DNA of 64,000 nucleotides. Source: Pseudoalteromonas sp. R3. Its GTDB lineage: Bacteria; Pseudomonadota; Gammaproteobacteria; Enterobacterales; Alteromonadaceae. Shown here in pieces: positions 8,194-18,277 of the stretch. Each line of letters begins with the position of its first letter. Within the stretch, counting starts at the first letter, position 1. The stretch is from positions 620,001-684,000 of the forward strand of contig NZ_CP034835.1 in assembly GCF_004014715.1 (NCBI RefSeq), written 5' to 3'. The notes under the pieces are model-generated. The model did no database searches and was not told the origin of the DNA. It worked only from the letters and a program-made list of their open reading frames with translations. Made by a program: the position numbers and the translations under genes.

Positions 8194-9447
8194 ATGCGAG
8201 TTACCCTCCCTATTGAAGAGTTAAAACCCGGCATGTTTGTGGACAGCGTTCACAAGCAAAAGTCAGGCGCTGAAGTTAAAATCAAATCTCGGGGTATGGT
8301 TCGGGATGAAGCTATCATTGCTCGTCTTGCCGCCAACGGGGTTGTTGAGTTGAATATCGATTTTGCTCAAAGTGATATTCCAGTACCTGAAAAATATCAG
8401 GCCCCTGAAGTAAAACCTGATACGTCTGAGGCTAAGCCAAACGAGAAGCAGGCACAAGACAAACCTGCCAAGGCAGCAAAAGCACAACCCACTAAAGATA
8501 AAGAAATTAGCCTGGAAGACGAGTTTGCCAATGCAGCCAGGCAGTTTGAGCAGCACAATAAGCAATTGCAAATGCTGTATGGTAATTTAACTGCCGGTAT
8601 GCAGGTTGATATGACACTGATCAACGATATCAGTCAGGAAATTGTCGGATCTGTGCTGAGAAATACCAATGCCATGGCAATTCTCACCCGGATCAAAGAC
8701 AAAGAGGGATTTAACTGGCGTCATATGATCAACTGTGCCATTTTGGTCACCGTCTTTGCAAAGTATCTGGGCCTTGGCAAGAAGGTGATTGAACAAATGG
8801 CCATTGGTGCCATGCTACACGACGTAGGACACACTAAGATTCCCCAGGGGATCATCGATAAGAATGGTCCGCTAAACAAGCTGGAAATGAAAACCATGCA
8901 GCGCCATGTTGCGCAATCTCTCGGGCTTACTCGTGACGCGCCAGGAATAACCCCATTGATGCTCGATATGATTGTCAGTCACCATGAGAGACTGGATGGG
9001 AGTGGTTACCCTCGCCGCTTGCAAGGTATGCAGATCAGCAAAGCTGCGCGCATAATGGCTATCGTGGATGTGTATGAGGGGATGACCGCTGAACGCCCTC
9101 ATCGTGATGGCGACGAGCCCCTGGTGGCATTGCGCTATTTGCTGGCTAACAAGGCACAGTTTGATCCTGTACTGGTGCAACACTTTATCAAGTGTATAGG
9201 TGTACATCCGGTCGGCACGATTGTTAAGCTCAGTAATGAGCGTCTGGCGCTTGTGTTGGAAGGTAATCGAGGTGCACCGACCGCGCCCAAAGTCAGGGTC
9301 TTTTACAATACCAAGCATATGCACCATATTACGGCCAAAGACATTGATTTAAACGAGCAAGATAAAATCAAGATCGCCTCTACCGTTCGGCCTTTAGATT
9401 ATCAAATCAATTTATCCCGTCTGTTAAAAGATCATCTGCTTGTTTAA
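8194..9447 (+). CDS. HD-GYP domain cyclic-di-GMP phosphodiesterase with N-terminal DUF3391
   Basis: About 417 residues. An N-terminal DUF3391-like part (MRVTLPIEELKPGMFV) is followed by a low-complexity Lys/Ala linker (around KPNEKQAQDKPAKAAKAQ) and an HD-GYP domain. The metal-binding HD is in AMLHDVGHTKIP and the GYP signature in HHERLDGSGYPRRLQG, both intact, so hydrolysis of c-di-GMP is expected. The frame is open from ATG 8146. I prefer ATG 8194 because it begins at the conserved DUF3391 start; neither has a strong ribosome site. The 3' end overlaps the convergent gene by 41 bp. Confidence 0.9.
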   Translation: MRVTLPIEELKPGMFVDSVHKQKSGAEVKIKSRGMVRDEAIIARLAANGVVELNIDFAQSDIPVPEKYQAPEVKPDTSEAKPNEKQAQDKPAKAAKAQPTKDKEISLEDEFANAARQFEQHNKQLQMLYGNLTAGMQVDMTLINDISQEIVGSVLRNTNAMAILTRIKDKEGFNWRHMINCAILVTVFAKYLGLGKKVIEQMAIGAMLHDVGHTKIPQGIIDKNGPLNKLEMKTMQRHVAQSLGLTRDAPGITPLMLDMIVSHHERLDGSGYPRRLQGMQISKAARIMAIVDVYEGMTAERPHRDGDEPLVALRYLLANKAQFDPVLVQHFIKCIGVHPVGTIVKLSNERLALVLEGNRGAPTAPKVRVFYNTKHMHHITAKDIDLNEQDKIKIASTVRPLDYQINLSRLLKDHLLV

Positions 9448-9718
9448 GTTTTCGCTTTTGCCATTGCGCAGATAACAAAGCTCCGGCAAGGCAGCTGGCC
9501 ATCATCAGGATCCACACCAGAGTCCCTTTTTCAGTGTGCAGGGCCAGGCAACTAAACATTAAGGCAAGCAAGGCGCTGAGTATTGCTGCCAACCAGTAAT
9601 GGTTGAGCGGGTTGTCACATTGTCCTGCCCGTTGGCAAGCACAATAGTTTGCTTTACACAGACTGTAGACGCTAAGGCCACAGAATGTCAGTGCACCGAT
9701 CATCAAAACTGCCAGCAT
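9407..9718 (-). CDS. Small Cys-rich membrane protein, Fur-box associated
   Basis: A 103-residue protein not recognised as a named family. It has an N-terminal membrane helix (MLAVLMIGALTFCGLSVYSL), a short segment with three cysteines (CKANYCACQRAGQC region), and two further helices (YWLAAILSALLALMFSCLAL; WILMMASCLAGALL), ending in a basic tail. GGGAGA precedes the ATG. A Fur-box-like site lies 92 bp upstream, suggesting iron control. It converges on and overlaps the HD-GYP gene by 41 bp. Confidence 0.72.
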   Translation of the reverse strand: MLAVLMIGALTFCGLSVYSLCKANYCACQRAGQCDNPLNHYWLAAILSALLALMFSCLALHTEKGTLVWILMMASCLAGALLSAQWQKRKLKQADDLLTDGIN

Positions 9719-9809
9719 CGACCTAATCTCCCTACCAATGCCCTGAACCCTCAGAGCTGTAAATATGGCTAAGAGTATATGCTAAACCTGCCTTTTATTT
9801 CAATAGTAA

Positions 9810-9824
9810 TGAGAATTAATATCA
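9810..9824. promoter_or_regulatory. Candidate Fur box
   Basis: TGAGAATTAATATCA matches the 7-1-7 Fur consensus TGATAATNATTATCA at 12 of 14 defined positions and extends to the dyad ATGA-N-ATTAAT-N-TCAT. It lies 92 bp before the small membrane gene on the minus strand and 189 bp before the fadL-type gene. The minus-strand gene is the likelier target. Confidence 0.7.
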
Positions 9825-10012
9825 TTTGAATCTGTAACCAAGGGGTTAGAGTGATTAGCCTAACTCTGATCGGATGTATTAATAAAATGCTTCAAATGTT
9901 CCAATTTTACTCAATTGAGTAGCTAAAAGTATTTAAGTTGCGGATTTTTTCTCTTCTTTTATGTACTGTGTGGGCAATTTTTTATTCGTGTTGAATAACA
10001 TTGAGGTTGAGA

Positions 10013-11269
10013 ATGAATACAGTATTGCGCGCATTGATTGCGACAGGTTTGATGGCGGCGTCTTCACAGTCGTTGGCGGCGGCATTTCAGCTTGCAGAGC
10101 AAAACGTTTCCGGACTAGGCCGTGCTTATGCCGGCGAAGCCAGTGCGGCAGATGATGCGTCTGTCGTTGCACGTAACCCGGCATTGATGAGTCAGTTTGA
10201 TGGGGTACAGGTGAGTGCTGCAGCGATGTATGTTAAGCCAGATGTAAGCTTGCAAGGCACATCAACAAACAATGGGTTACCAGCCAGCCAGCTGGATAAC
10301 GACAGTATAGCCCCCAGCGCAGTGGTGCCTGCTGTATTTATGACGGCTCGTCTGAATGAGCAATGGTCTGTTGGTGCGGGGGTTTATTCGCAGTTTGGTC
10401 TGGCAACCGAGTTCGATGAAGACTATGTGGCTGGTCAGCTGGCCGGTGATACCGAGATTGTCACCATCAATACCGGTGTGTCTGTGGCCTACGAGATTGA
10501 CTCACATTGGACGCTGGCTGTAGGCCTGAATCACGTTTATGCTGATGCTAAAGTGATCCGCCACCTCGGTGCAAACACATTGCAAGCCCCAGCCAGTACA
10601 GAGGTCGTTAATCTTGAAGGCGATGACAGTGGCTATGGCTGGAACCTGGGTCTGAGCTATCAAATTGATGCTGACAACCGTTTAGGTTTTCATTATCGCA
10701 GTGAAACAGATATTATCTTTGATGGTCATTTCAGCAACCAAATCCCGGCAGCACTTGGTGGCACCAATGGCGTTGCGCTGGCTGGAACACTTGAGCTGAC
10801 ATTGCCGGCAATGGCAGAAATCTCGGGTACGCATAAACTGACTGAGCCAATGACGTTGCACTACAGCGTGTTGTGGACAGGCTGGAACAGCTTCCAGGAA
10901 CTAGAGGCTCAAGTAGCAGGTAAACCCGTGTTCAACAAACAAGAGTTGTTTGATAATTCATTGCGCTTCTCTGTTGGGGGTGACTATCAGTGGAATGAGT
11001 CTCTGAAGTTAAGAGCTGGTTTGGCTTATGACAGCTCACCTGCCAATGAGTTACATATGTCTATCTCAATCCCGGATACGGATCGAACCTGGTACTCTTT
11101 CGGTGCCGAATATCAACTGAGTGACGCAGCCAGTATAGATTTGGGTTTGAGTATTCTGCGCGGTAAAACGCAGACCTTTGTAGAGAAAGATTCGCTGGGC
11201 AGCGAGTGGGGCTTTAAATCAAAAGGCCATGCGACGGTTGTGGGTGTTCAGTATAATCATAGCTTCTGA
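10013..11269 (+). CDS. fadL: FadL/OmpP1/TodX family outer membrane protein
   Basis: A 418-residue outer-membrane beta-barrel of the long-chain fatty acid transporter family. A signal peptide (ALIATGLMAASSQSLA) is followed by the hallmark mature N-terminus AAFQLAEQNVSGLGRAYAGEASAADDASVVARNPA. The C-terminus ends VVGVQYNHSF with a terminal Phe, as expected for barrel assembly. ATG 10013 is chosen over the upstream TTG. Substrate could be fatty acids or other hydrophobic compounds. No fad genes are adjacent. Confidence 0.93.
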   Translation: MNTVLRALIATGLMAASSQSLAAAFQLAEQNVSGLGRAYAGEASAADDASVVARNPALMSQFDGVQVSAAAMYVKPDVSLQGTSTNNGLPASQLDNDSIAPSAVVPAVFMTARLNEQWSVGAGVYSQFGLATEFDEDYVAGQLAGDTEIVTINTGVSVAYEIDSHWTLAVGLNHVYADAKVIRHLGANTLQAPASTEVVNLEGDDSGYGWNLGLSYQIDADNRLGFHYRSETDIIFDGHFSNQIPAALGGTNGVALAGTLELTLPAMAEISGTHKLTEPMTLHYSVLWTGWNSFQELEAQVAGKPVFNKQELFDNSLRFSVGGDYQWNESLKLRAGLAYDSSPANELHMSISIPDTDRTWYSFGAEYQLSDAASIDLGLSILRGKTQTFVEKDSLGSEWGFKSKGHATVVGVQYNHSF

Positions 11270-11280
11270 GTATAGGCACA

Positions 11281-11310
11281 ATGAAAAGCGGCTCGTGAGC
11301 CGCTTTTCAT
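11281..11310. terminator. Bidirectional terminator between fadL-type gene and mutS
   Basis: A perfect 14-bp inverted repeat (arm ATGAAAAGCGGCTC) with a GT centre, T-rich on both strands. It serves the two convergent genes. Confidence 0.9.
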
Positions 11311-11312
11311 GA

Positions 11313-13898
11313 CTAAAGCAGTGCTTTGAGCTGATAAAGCAGCTCATGGGCGGCACGGGGAGACAGCTCGTCCGGGTCAATTTTCTCAAGCATTTTTTCT
11401 ACTTCAGATGGTTCATTGACCAAAGGCAGGCTTTGCTGTACCTGAGCGGATGTCGCCGCTTGCGGGTTTTCTACTACACTCTGGTGTTGTTCCAGCAAGG
11501 TCAGTTTGCGCTTTGCCATAGCCAGCACGGCTTTAGGCACCCCTGCCAGTCCAGCCACTTGTAGCCCAAAGCTTTTGCTGGCTGCGCCTTCCATAACTGT
11601 ATGTTTAAACGCTATGGTGTCGTTGTGCTCAACGGCATCTAAGTGCACATTGACCAAACCTGATTGCTGTTCGGCCAGTTCCGTCAGTTCGAAATAATGG
11701 GTGGCGAACAGTGTTTTGGCGGCTATCTTACCCGCCAGATAGTCAGCCGTTGCATAGGCCAATGAGAGACCATCGTAGGTACTGGTACCCCGGCCAATTT
11801 CATCCATTAAGACCAGAGACTCAGCCGTTGCATTGTTCAGTATAGTGGCCGTTTCTGTCATTTCTACCATAAAGGTTGAGCGCCCTGAAGCCAGATCGTC
11901 ACTGGCGCCAATACGGGTAAAAATGCGGTCAACTTTACCTATTTGGGCTGCACTGGCTGGGACATAACTGCCGATATGTGCCATCAGGACAATTAGAGCT
12001 GTTTGACGCATGTATGTCGATTTACCGCCCATATTTGGACCTGTGATGATCAACATCTTACGATCCGCATTAAGGTGAACCGGGTTAGCAATAAAGGGTT
12101 CTTTACTGACCTGCTCCACGACCGGATGACGGCCTGCTTCTATGTGGATCTCATCGCCATTGCTAAGCTCAGGCTTACAGTAATCCAGCGTTTGCGCCCG
12201 CTCCGCCAAGGTATTGAGCACGTCTAAATCGGCCAGCGCTGCCGCCATGGTTTGTAGCTGCTCGATATAAGGCGCAATCAAAGTAAACAGCTCTTCATAC
12301 AGTTGTTTTTCAAGTGCCAGCGCTTTGCTCTGACTGCCCAGTACTTTGTCTTCATGCTCCTTGAGTTCAGGAATGATATAGCGCTCGTTGTTTTTCAGTG
12401 TCTGGCGGCGAATATACTCGGGCGGCGCCAGGTGTGAGTTGGCTTTGCTGATCTCAATATAAAACCCATGTACTTTGTTGTAGCCAATTTTCAGTGTGCT
12501 GATCCCGGTGCGCTCTCGTTCACGTTCTTCGAGCTGATCCAGTACATCCGTGGCTCCTTCACTAAGTGCGCGCCACTCATCCAGCTCACTATTGTAACCG
12601 GGGGCAATCACGCCGCCATCGCGGATCAGTACGGGTGGATTATCTATAATCGCACGCTCTAACAAATCCTGAAGTTTTGGCAAAGTCGGAGAATGTGCGC
12701 GGATCTGCTGCAATCTGGGATCGCTGCTTTCTCCCAGCAAGTGATGCAATGGGGGCAGTGCCTGCAATGCATTACGCAGTCGCGTTAAGTCTCTTGGCCG
12801 GGCATTACACAGTGCCAGGCGGGCAACTACTCGTTCAATATCGCCAATTTGGCGCAGCGCGTCGTAGACCTCAATATTGAGCTGGGATTCAATCAAGCTG
12901 GCTATGGCATTGAGCCTGGCATTAAGCTCGTCACGATTACGCACTGGCGTATGAATACGGCGTTTTAGCAATCGCGAGCCCATCGGGGTTGCGGTTTTAT
13001 CCAGCACCTGTGCCAGCGTGTTTTCAATGCTGCCAGACAGGTTAACGGTCAGCTCAAGGTTTTTACGCGTGGCGGCATCGAGAATCACCGCATGTTCGTT
13101 TTTCTCCAGCGTGATGGCCCGAATATGCGGTAGTGCTGTGCGCTGAGTGTCCTTAACATATTGCATGACACAACCCGCAGCGACTAATCCGGCCTTGGCG
13201 TCTGCGACACCAAACCCTATCAGGTCCTGTGTGCCAAATTGCTGACATAGCAAATGGGTGGCCGTATCCAGATCAAACTCCCAATCCGGACGGCGTCTGG
13301 CACCCTTGACCTGCTCAAGGACCAGCAAGTTACTGAACGATTCAGGGTAGAGCAGCTCCGCCGGCTGCAATCTTTGCAGCGTAGAAGTCAGGGCTTCGTC
13401 GGTGGCCAGCTCAACAATGTTGAAACGCCCGGAGTTGATGTCTAAGTAAGCGACGCCATACTGTTGTTTGTCTTGCCATAAGGCTGCTAACAGGTTGTCC
13501 TGGCGCTCTTGCAGTAGCGCCTCATCGGTCACAGTACCCGGGGTGACAATGCGCACAACTTTACGTTCGACAGGGCCTTTACTGGTTGCGGGATCGCCTA
13601 CCTGTTCGCAGATCGCGACAGACTCGCCCATCTGAACTAATCGGGCCAGGTAATTTTCGACCGCATGATAAGGCACACCGGCCATTGGAATGGGGGCACC
13701 GCCTGCTTTTCCTCGATGAGTCTGAGAAATGTCGAGCAGCTGAGCTGCACGGATGGCATCGTCAAAGAATAGCTCGTAGAAATCACCCATACGATAAAAC
13801 AGCAGAATATCTGGGTGTTGTGCTTTGATCCTAAGATACTGCTGCATCATAGGGGTTTGTTGTTTTATAGTATGTTCGGAATAAAGATCTAACGACAT
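11313..13898 (-). CDS. mutS: DNA mismatch repair protein MutS
   Basis: An 861-residue mismatch-recognition ATPase. The N-terminal mismatch-binding motif includes [15 protein letters not shown], where the Phe wedge and Glu contact the mismatch. The C-terminal ATPase has Walker [14 protein letters not shown], Walker [17 protein letters not shown] and [10 protein letters not shown]. Length is normal. It is divergent from pncC with only 24 bp between start codons, so at least one promoter must lie within the opposing gene. Confidence 0.98.
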   Translation of the reverse strand: MSLDLYSEHTIKQQTPMMQQYLRIKAQHPDILLFYRMGDFYELFFDDAIRAAQLLDISQTHRGKAGGAPIPMAGVPYHAVENYLARLVQMGESVAICEQVGDPATSKGPVERKVVRIVTPGTVTDEALLQERQDNLLAALWQDKQQYGVAYLDINSGRFNIVELATDEALTSTLQRLQPAELLYPESFSNLLVLEQVKGARRRPDWEFDLDTATHLLCQQFGTQDLIGFGVADAKAGLVAAGCVMQYVKDTQRTALPHIRAITLEKNEHAVILDAATRKNLELTVNLSGSIENTLAQVLDKTATPMGSRLLKRRIHTPVRNRDELNARLNAIASLIESQLNIEVYDALRQIGDIERVVARLALCNARPRDLTRLRNALQALPPLHHLLGESSDPRLQQIRAHSPTLPKLQDLLERAIIDNPPVLIRDGGVIAPGYNSELDEWRALSEGATDVLDQLEERERERTGISTLKIGYNKVHGFYIEISKANSHLAPPEYIRRQTLKNNERYIIPELKEHEDKVLGSQSKALALEKQLYEELFTLIAPYIEQLQTMAAALADLDVLNTLAERAQTLDYCKPELSNGDEIHIEAGRHPVVEQVSKEPFIANPVHLNADRKMLIITGPNMGGKSTYMRQTALIVLMAHIGSYVPASAAQIGKVDRIFTRIGASDDLASGRSTFMVEMTETATILNNATAESLVLMDEIGRGTSTYDGLSLAYATADYLAGKIAAKTLFATHYFELTELAEQQSGLVNVHLDAVEHNDTIAFKHTVMEGAASKSFGLQVAGLAGVPKAVLAMAKRKLTLLEQHQSVVENPQAATSAQVQQSLPLVNEPSEVEKMLEKIDPDELSPRAAHELLYQLKALL

Positions 13899-13922
13899 TA
13901 CTTATACCTAAAGGAATTTAGT

Positions 13923-14414
13923 ATGGAGCTTCATACTGAGATAGCCGGGTTGGCGGCACAATTGGGCGCTATTCTAACGAATAACGAGATGACAATCACT
14001 ACCGCAGAATCATGTACCGGTGGTGGCATTAGCTATGCGTTGACGGATACACCCGGGTCATCAGCTTATATAGAGCGTTGCTTTGTTACTTACAGCAACG
14101 ATGCTAAAACCGAATTGTTGGGGGTTGCAAGGAAAACTCTGGAAGAGTTTGGCGCAGTCAGCGAGCAAACGGTTTATGAGATGGCTCAGGGGGCGGCCGA
14201 TGCAGCACAAGCAGATATAGCGATTGCAGTATCCGGTATTGCGGGACCTGGCGGTGGGTCACCAGAAAAACCTGTGGGTACTGTATGGTTTGGCTTCTAT
14301 TTACAGGGAAAAGTACTGTGTGAGCGGGGCGATTTTAGCGGTAGTAGGGCTGATGTTAGAGTGCAAGCTATTGATTTTTCAATAAGAAAAATTATTTCTC
14401 TGCTAAATGCTTAA
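13923..14414 (+). CDS. pncC: Nicotinamide-nucleotide amidase (CinA C-terminal domain, PncC)
   Basis: A 163-residue stand-alone CinA C-terminal domain protein. Enzymes of this family deamidate NMN to nicotinate mononucleotide for NAD recycling. Motifs TTAESCTGGGISYALTDTPGSS and AVSGIAGPGGGSPEKPVGTVWFG are intact. AAAGGAA precedes the ATG. It lies 65 bp upstream of the recA start, the same mutS-pncC-recA order as in many gammaproteobacteria. Confidence 0.93.
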   Translation: MELHTEIAGLAAQLGAILTNNEMTITTAESCTGGGISYALTDTPGSSAYIERCFVTYSNDAKTELLGVARKTLEEFGAVSEQTVYEMAQGAADAAQADIAIAVSGIAGPGGGSPEKPVGTVWFGFYLQGKVLCERGDFSGSRADVRVQAIDFSIRKIISLLNA

Positions 14415-14421
14415 AATGTGC

Positions 14422-14449
14422 TTGATACTGTAATTCTATACAGTATACT
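14422..14449 (+). promoter_or_regulatory. recA promoter with LexA (SOS) box
   Basis: A -35-like TTGATA (14422-14427) and a -10-like TATACT (14444-14449) are separated by 16 bp that form exactly a LexA box, CTGT-AATTCTAT-ACAG (14428-14443). LexA bound here would block polymerase directly. The recA ATG is 30 bp downstream. Confidence 0.93.
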
Positions 14450-14479
14450 TGTCGACAATACGCTAGATTGGAGAAGCAA

Positions 14480-15532
14480 ATGAACGATAACAAACAAAAA
14501 GCGCTCGACGCTGCATTGTCTCAGATCGAGAGACAGTTTGGTAAAGGCTCTATTATGAAACTAGGCGACAGTCAGGCGCTGGACATTGAAGCTGTTTCAA
14601 CAGGCTCATTGGGACTGGATATTGCTTTGGGTATCGGCGGCTTGCCAACTGGTCGTATTGTAGAAATTTATGGTCCTGAGTCATCAGGTAAAACTACCCT
14701 GACGCTGCAAGCTATTGCAGAAGCGCAAAAGCAAGGTAAAACATGTGCCTTCGTGGATGCCGAGCATGCATTGGATCCGGTTTATGCAGAAAAGCTGGGC
14801 GTTAATGTAAACGATCTGCTTGTGTCTCAGCCTGACACGGGTGAACAAGCTCTTGAGATCTGTGACATGCTGGTACGCTCAGGTGCGGTAGACGTAGTTG
14901 TGGTTGACTCTGTTGCAGCATTGACCCCTAAAGCTGAAATTGAAGGTGAAATGGGTGATACCCACGTAGGTTTGCAGGCGCGTCTGATGTCTCAGGCTTT
15001 ACGTAAACTGACTGCTAATATCAAGCGTTCAAATACTCTGTGTATCTTCATCAACCAAATTCGTATGAAGATCGGTGTGATGTTCGGTAACCCTGAGACT
15101 ACAACTGGTGGTAACGCACTAAAATTCTACGCTTCAGTACGTTTGGACATTCGTCGTATTGGTTCTGTGAAAGAAGGCGACGAAGTCATCGGTAATGAAA
15201 CCCGAGTTAAGGTTGTTAAGAACAAAGTTGCTCCACCATTTAAACAAGCAGAATTTATCATCATGTATGGTGAAGGTACTTCTAAGCAGGGTGAACTGAT
15301 TGACTTGGGCGTGAAGCACAAGTTGGTTGATAAAGCTGGCGCCTGGTTTAGTTATAATGGTAATAAGATCGGCCAGGGTAAAGCGAACTCGATTAAGTTC
15401 CTTAAAGAAAACACGGCAATTGCTGATGAAATCGAAGGCAAGTTACGTGAAATGCTACTACTTCAGGCAACCATTAAGCCAGAAGAAGGTGAAGATCAAG
15501 GTCTGGCTGACGCGCAAGATCTGGAGCTATAA
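14480..15532 (+). CDS. recA: Recombinase RecA
   Basis: A 350-residue RecA: strand exchange and LexA co-protease. Walker A is GPESSGKTT, Walker B is [10 protein letters not shown], and the L2 loop shows in [20 protein letters not shown]. The C-terminus is acidic ([15 protein letters not shown]). The start is ATG 14480 ([13 protein letters not shown]) after TTGGAGAAG. It is followed by a terminator, with no recX downstream. Confidence 0.98.
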   Translation: MNDNKQKALDAALSQIERQFGKGSIMKLGDSQALDIEAVSTGSLGLDIALGIGGLPTGRIVEIYGPESSGKTTLTLQAIAEAQKQGKTCAFVDAEHALDPVYAEKLGVNVNDLLVSQPDTGEQALEICDMLVRSGAVDVVVVDSVAALTPKAEIEGEMGDTHVGLQARLMSQALRKLTANIKRSNTLCIFINQIRMKIGVMFGNPETTTGGNALKFYASVRLDIRRIGSVKEGDEVIGNETRVKVVKNKVAPPFKQAEFIIMYGEGTSKQGELIDLGVKHKLVDKAGAWFSYNGNKIGQGKANSIKFLKENTAIADEIEGKLREMLLLQATIKPEEGEDQGLADAQDLEL

Positions 15533-15548
15533 AGACTACTAGCGTAGC

Positions 15549-15582
15549 GGAGCACTCAGCAGTTCATATGGGTGCTCCTTTT
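15549..15582 (+). terminator. Terminator after recA
   Basis: Stem GGAGCAC / GTGCTCC with a 16-nt loop followed by TTTT, 17 bp after the recA stop. Confidence 0.82.
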
Positions 15583-16040
15583 GCCAGTATCAACTATGCT
15601 GGTTGTTTGACTTTCCTTTCGGCTATGCTCTTTGTCTGTCTGAACGCTGTACAGCGTTATTGGTAAGACAGTTAAACCGTCACTTCTGAGCAGTTATTTG
15701 TAAGTCTTTTTGATATACATGCCCATTCGCCTTAAATGATCATCTAAGCAACTTTTATCATAGAGTGCTTCTTCTCAAGGTTGTTTTAATATTCACATTT
15801 AGTGCCTATCGTCTTGGTGCGCTGACATGTCAAAGCACATTGTACAGCACCAGTCGCCGCTGAAAAACATATGGCATGCATGAGGCTGTACTCACTTTAG
15901 GTAAGGCCATTGAGGGTAAGGCTTGCGAAATTATTAAAAACAGGGGCTTTAAACAGGAAATTTTTAAAACCGTTCGTGTCATGCCAATTGGTTTAAACCG
16001 AATAAGCTTGAGCAGATAAGGTATGAAAGCCGAGACAATA
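15583..16040. other. Gene-poor 458-bp stretch between recA and the lipoprotein gene
   Basis: No convincing gene. It contains a perfect 16-bp palindrome AACGCTGTACAGCGTT at 15643-15658. It also has an open frame of 47 codons from ATG 15876 that has no ribosome site and resembles nothing I know. recX, which often follows recA, is not here. Confidence 0.6.
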
Positions 16041-16042
16041 AA

Positions 16043-16064
16043 AAAGCCGCGTAAACGCGGCTTT
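16043..16064 (-). terminator. Terminator after the 16-18 kb lipoprotein gene
   Basis: Stem AAAGCCGCG / CGCGGCTTT with a TAAA loop. On the minus strand it lies 21 bp after the lipoprotein stop. The run of T is short on that strand. Confidence 0.78.
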
Positions 16065-16084
16065 AATTCAGTTTACTCTAGTAA

Positions 16085-18034
16085 TTAGCTACCGCCAGTA
16101 CCAGTTAGGTTCTGAACAGTACAAGCAACCGGGATATCAAGCGTTGCAGCAGTTGTGTTAGCTTCAATGGCCTGAGTGAACCAAGTGTTGTTGTTCGGGT
16201 TCTTATAACGAACTGTGTAAGCTGCCGAATCGCCATTTTCAAGGCTTACTTCAAACTGACCTGAAGGGTAGAAGGTCTTAACAAAGCGACCACCACGGAA
16301 CAGCTGAGCAATTGTTGGTGTAGTGATTGGAGTAGGCTGCTCGTCTGCAGTATTGCTTGCACACACAAACTGAGGTGTTAGTGGCTTAACAATGTTAGCT
16401 GCAGGCGCTGTAGTCAGCTGCAGAGTACCACCATCTAGGTCACACAAGTCAGTGAATTGTACGCCTGATGCTGCACCATTATCATCTAGGTCAATAGTTG
16501 TACCATCTTTCAGAGTAGCACCATCCAGAATGTTCTCACCGTCTTTCATCATTTTCAGTTTAACTGGGAATGAAGGTGGGTTTCTGAAAGTACCTTTTGC
16601 AAGGTCGGTACGGTTGTATGCGCCAATCAATAGACGGTAGCTGTTAGCTTCAACCAGTACATCAGCATATACTTCGCTGTTATCGCCGTTTGAATCTTTG
16701 ATGTCAAAGCTTAAACGACGATTATTACACTTATCAGCACCGATGATGTAAGTGAAGAAATCCAGGTTCCAGTAAGACAGGTGGTTAACTGAAACAGCAA
16801 CGTTATGTGTTGTTGCTTCTGCATTTGCATCTGCTTTAACGACACCATAGCTTTCGAAAGACCACTTACCCGCGTCTTCGTCGTAGCTCCATACAGGGAA
16901 GATATCATTCACTGCAATTTGACGTGGTGCTACCGCTTGAGTACATACACCGTTTTTAAACATGCCGGTGCCGTCAGCTTCTGCTGCTGCTTTAACCGCC
17001 GCTGCATCAGATGCATCGCCGTCAAAAGTCATAGGACAGGTGTTTGACGTGTTTTTGTCAATCTTCATTGCAACTTTGATGTCACCACCAGCGAAGTTGT
17101 CAACTTTAGTGCCGTTTTCGTCAACCAGCTCGATTGCAACAAAACCACCCGTTGCGAATGAACCTTCACGATTAGTTGTTTCGTTTTCAGCTACTGTCAG
17201 ACCAAGGCCACCAGGGAAAGCATCAAGAGAAGATTCTTGTGTAGCAGCAGTGTCAGCTTCAGACGTTGAACGAGTCGCTTCGTTACCGAAGTAAGCAACG
17301 GTCAGAGTTGGAACTGATTCAAGCTCTTTGTTGTCTTTGTCACGGAACTTAGTACCGTTATTCAAAGTAACCGATACACCACCGGCTGCTTTGTTAGTGT
17401 TCTTAGCTGCGTCAAGATCTTTGGTCAGGGTAATGCTGTCTGCACCTTCAAGTGCCAGACCGCCTGCAGCTGTGTATGACGTTGTTACGCCTTCACCTGC
17501 AACTTCAGCAAGCGTGCTTGTAGTCGCAATGATAGGTGCTGCATTTTCTGCTTGCTCAAGAGAGCGAGCTGTCAGACGAACCTGATCAGCAACATCGACG
17601 TCATCGCTTGACAGCTCAACTGTACCAGAATTAGAAAGGAAACCATCAGCTGTGATCACGAAATCAAAAGACAGACCGTCGGCAGGAATTGCATCTACGG
17701 TAAACGCAAATGAACCGCCTGTTGCTGCTTTATCTTCTTCTGTCAGTGCGCCGCCCGCTGTGTTCAGAATGCTCGCTGCATTGCTGCTAGTGAACTTAAT
17801 TGTCGCGCTAACATCATCACTTAGCGGCTGGCCTGCAGAGTCTGTTACTACGATTGAGAATGAACCTGCTTTCTTGTCAACAACTAGGTCGCCAGGTAGA
17901 ACTGCAACTGTTTTGTCTTCCGGTGGCGGCTTAATATCAACGTTGTTGTCGTTGTCGCTAAAGCAGCCTGCTAAACTAACTGTAACACCCAATGCCAGGG
18001 CAAGTTTAGTTAGTTTGAATTGTTTGTTTCCCAT
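16085..18034 (-). CDS. Large secreted lipoprotein of unknown function
   Basis: A 649-residue lipoprotein. The signal LALALGVTVSLAGC gives a lipobox with Cys at about residue 23, followed by a polar SDNDNN tether and a Pro-rich segment. The body is acidic, rich in Ala, Asp and Thr, and probably made of beta-sandwich domains. SVNHLSYWNLDFFTY in the middle resembles a motif of secreted multi-domain surface proteins. Cysteines are sparse, near the C-terminal half. I start at ATG 18034 (MGNKQFK) because AAGG precedes it; the frame runs nine codons further upstream. I cannot assign a function. Confidence 0.82.
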   Translation of the reverse strand: MGNKQFKLTKLALALGVTVSLAGCFSDNDNNVDIKPPPEDKTVAVLPGDLVVDKKAGSFSIVVTDSAGQPLSDDVSATIKFTSSNAASILNTAGGALTEEDKAATGGSFAFTVDAIPADGLSFDFVITADGFLSNSGTVELSSDDVDVADQVRLTARSLEQAENAAPIIATTSTLAEVAGEGVTTSYTAAGGLALEGADSITLTKDLDAAKNTNKAAGGVSVTLNNGTKFRDKDNKELESVPTLTVAYFGNEATRSTSEADTAATQESSLDAFPGGLGLTVAENETTNREGSFATGGFVAIELVDENGTKVDNFAGGDIKVAMKIDKNTSNTCPMTFDGDASDAAAVKAAAEADGTGMFKNGVCTQAVAPRQIAVNDIFPVWSYDEDAGKWSFESYGVVKADANAEATTHNVAVSVNHLSYWNLDFFTYIIGADKCNNRRLSFDIKDSNGDNSEVYADVLVEANSYRLLIGAYNRTDLAKGTFRNPPSFPVKLKMMKDGENILDGATLKDGTTIDLDDNGAASGVQFTDLCDLDGGTLQLTTAPAANIVKPLTPQFVCASNTADEQPTPITTPTIAQLFRGGRFVKTFYPSGQFEVSLENGDSAAYTVRYKNPNNNTWFTQAIEANTTAATLDIPVACTVQNLTGTGGS

Positions 18035-18277
18035 GATTTTTACCTTTTCCTTTAAATCCAAGTAAACTGAGAGTAGTCACTAATGCTGTGCAGATGTAAG
18101 ATAGCCTTGCCCCGCGCGCAAATTAGTGTTTAGAGGATAAGCCGACATTAATTTTTCGTCAAGTGAACTGCTCGAACTTTATCCAAAATTTCACATAAAA
18201 TAATAACCTACTGATGTACTTTTAGGTTATCACGTCATATGTGTTAATAATCCATTTTTCCGAAGAATAATGAACGA

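Noticed and set aside
15876..16019. A 47-codon frame between recA and the lipoprotein gene
   Set aside because: No ribosome site, no recognisable similarity, and the surrounding DNA looks non-coding.
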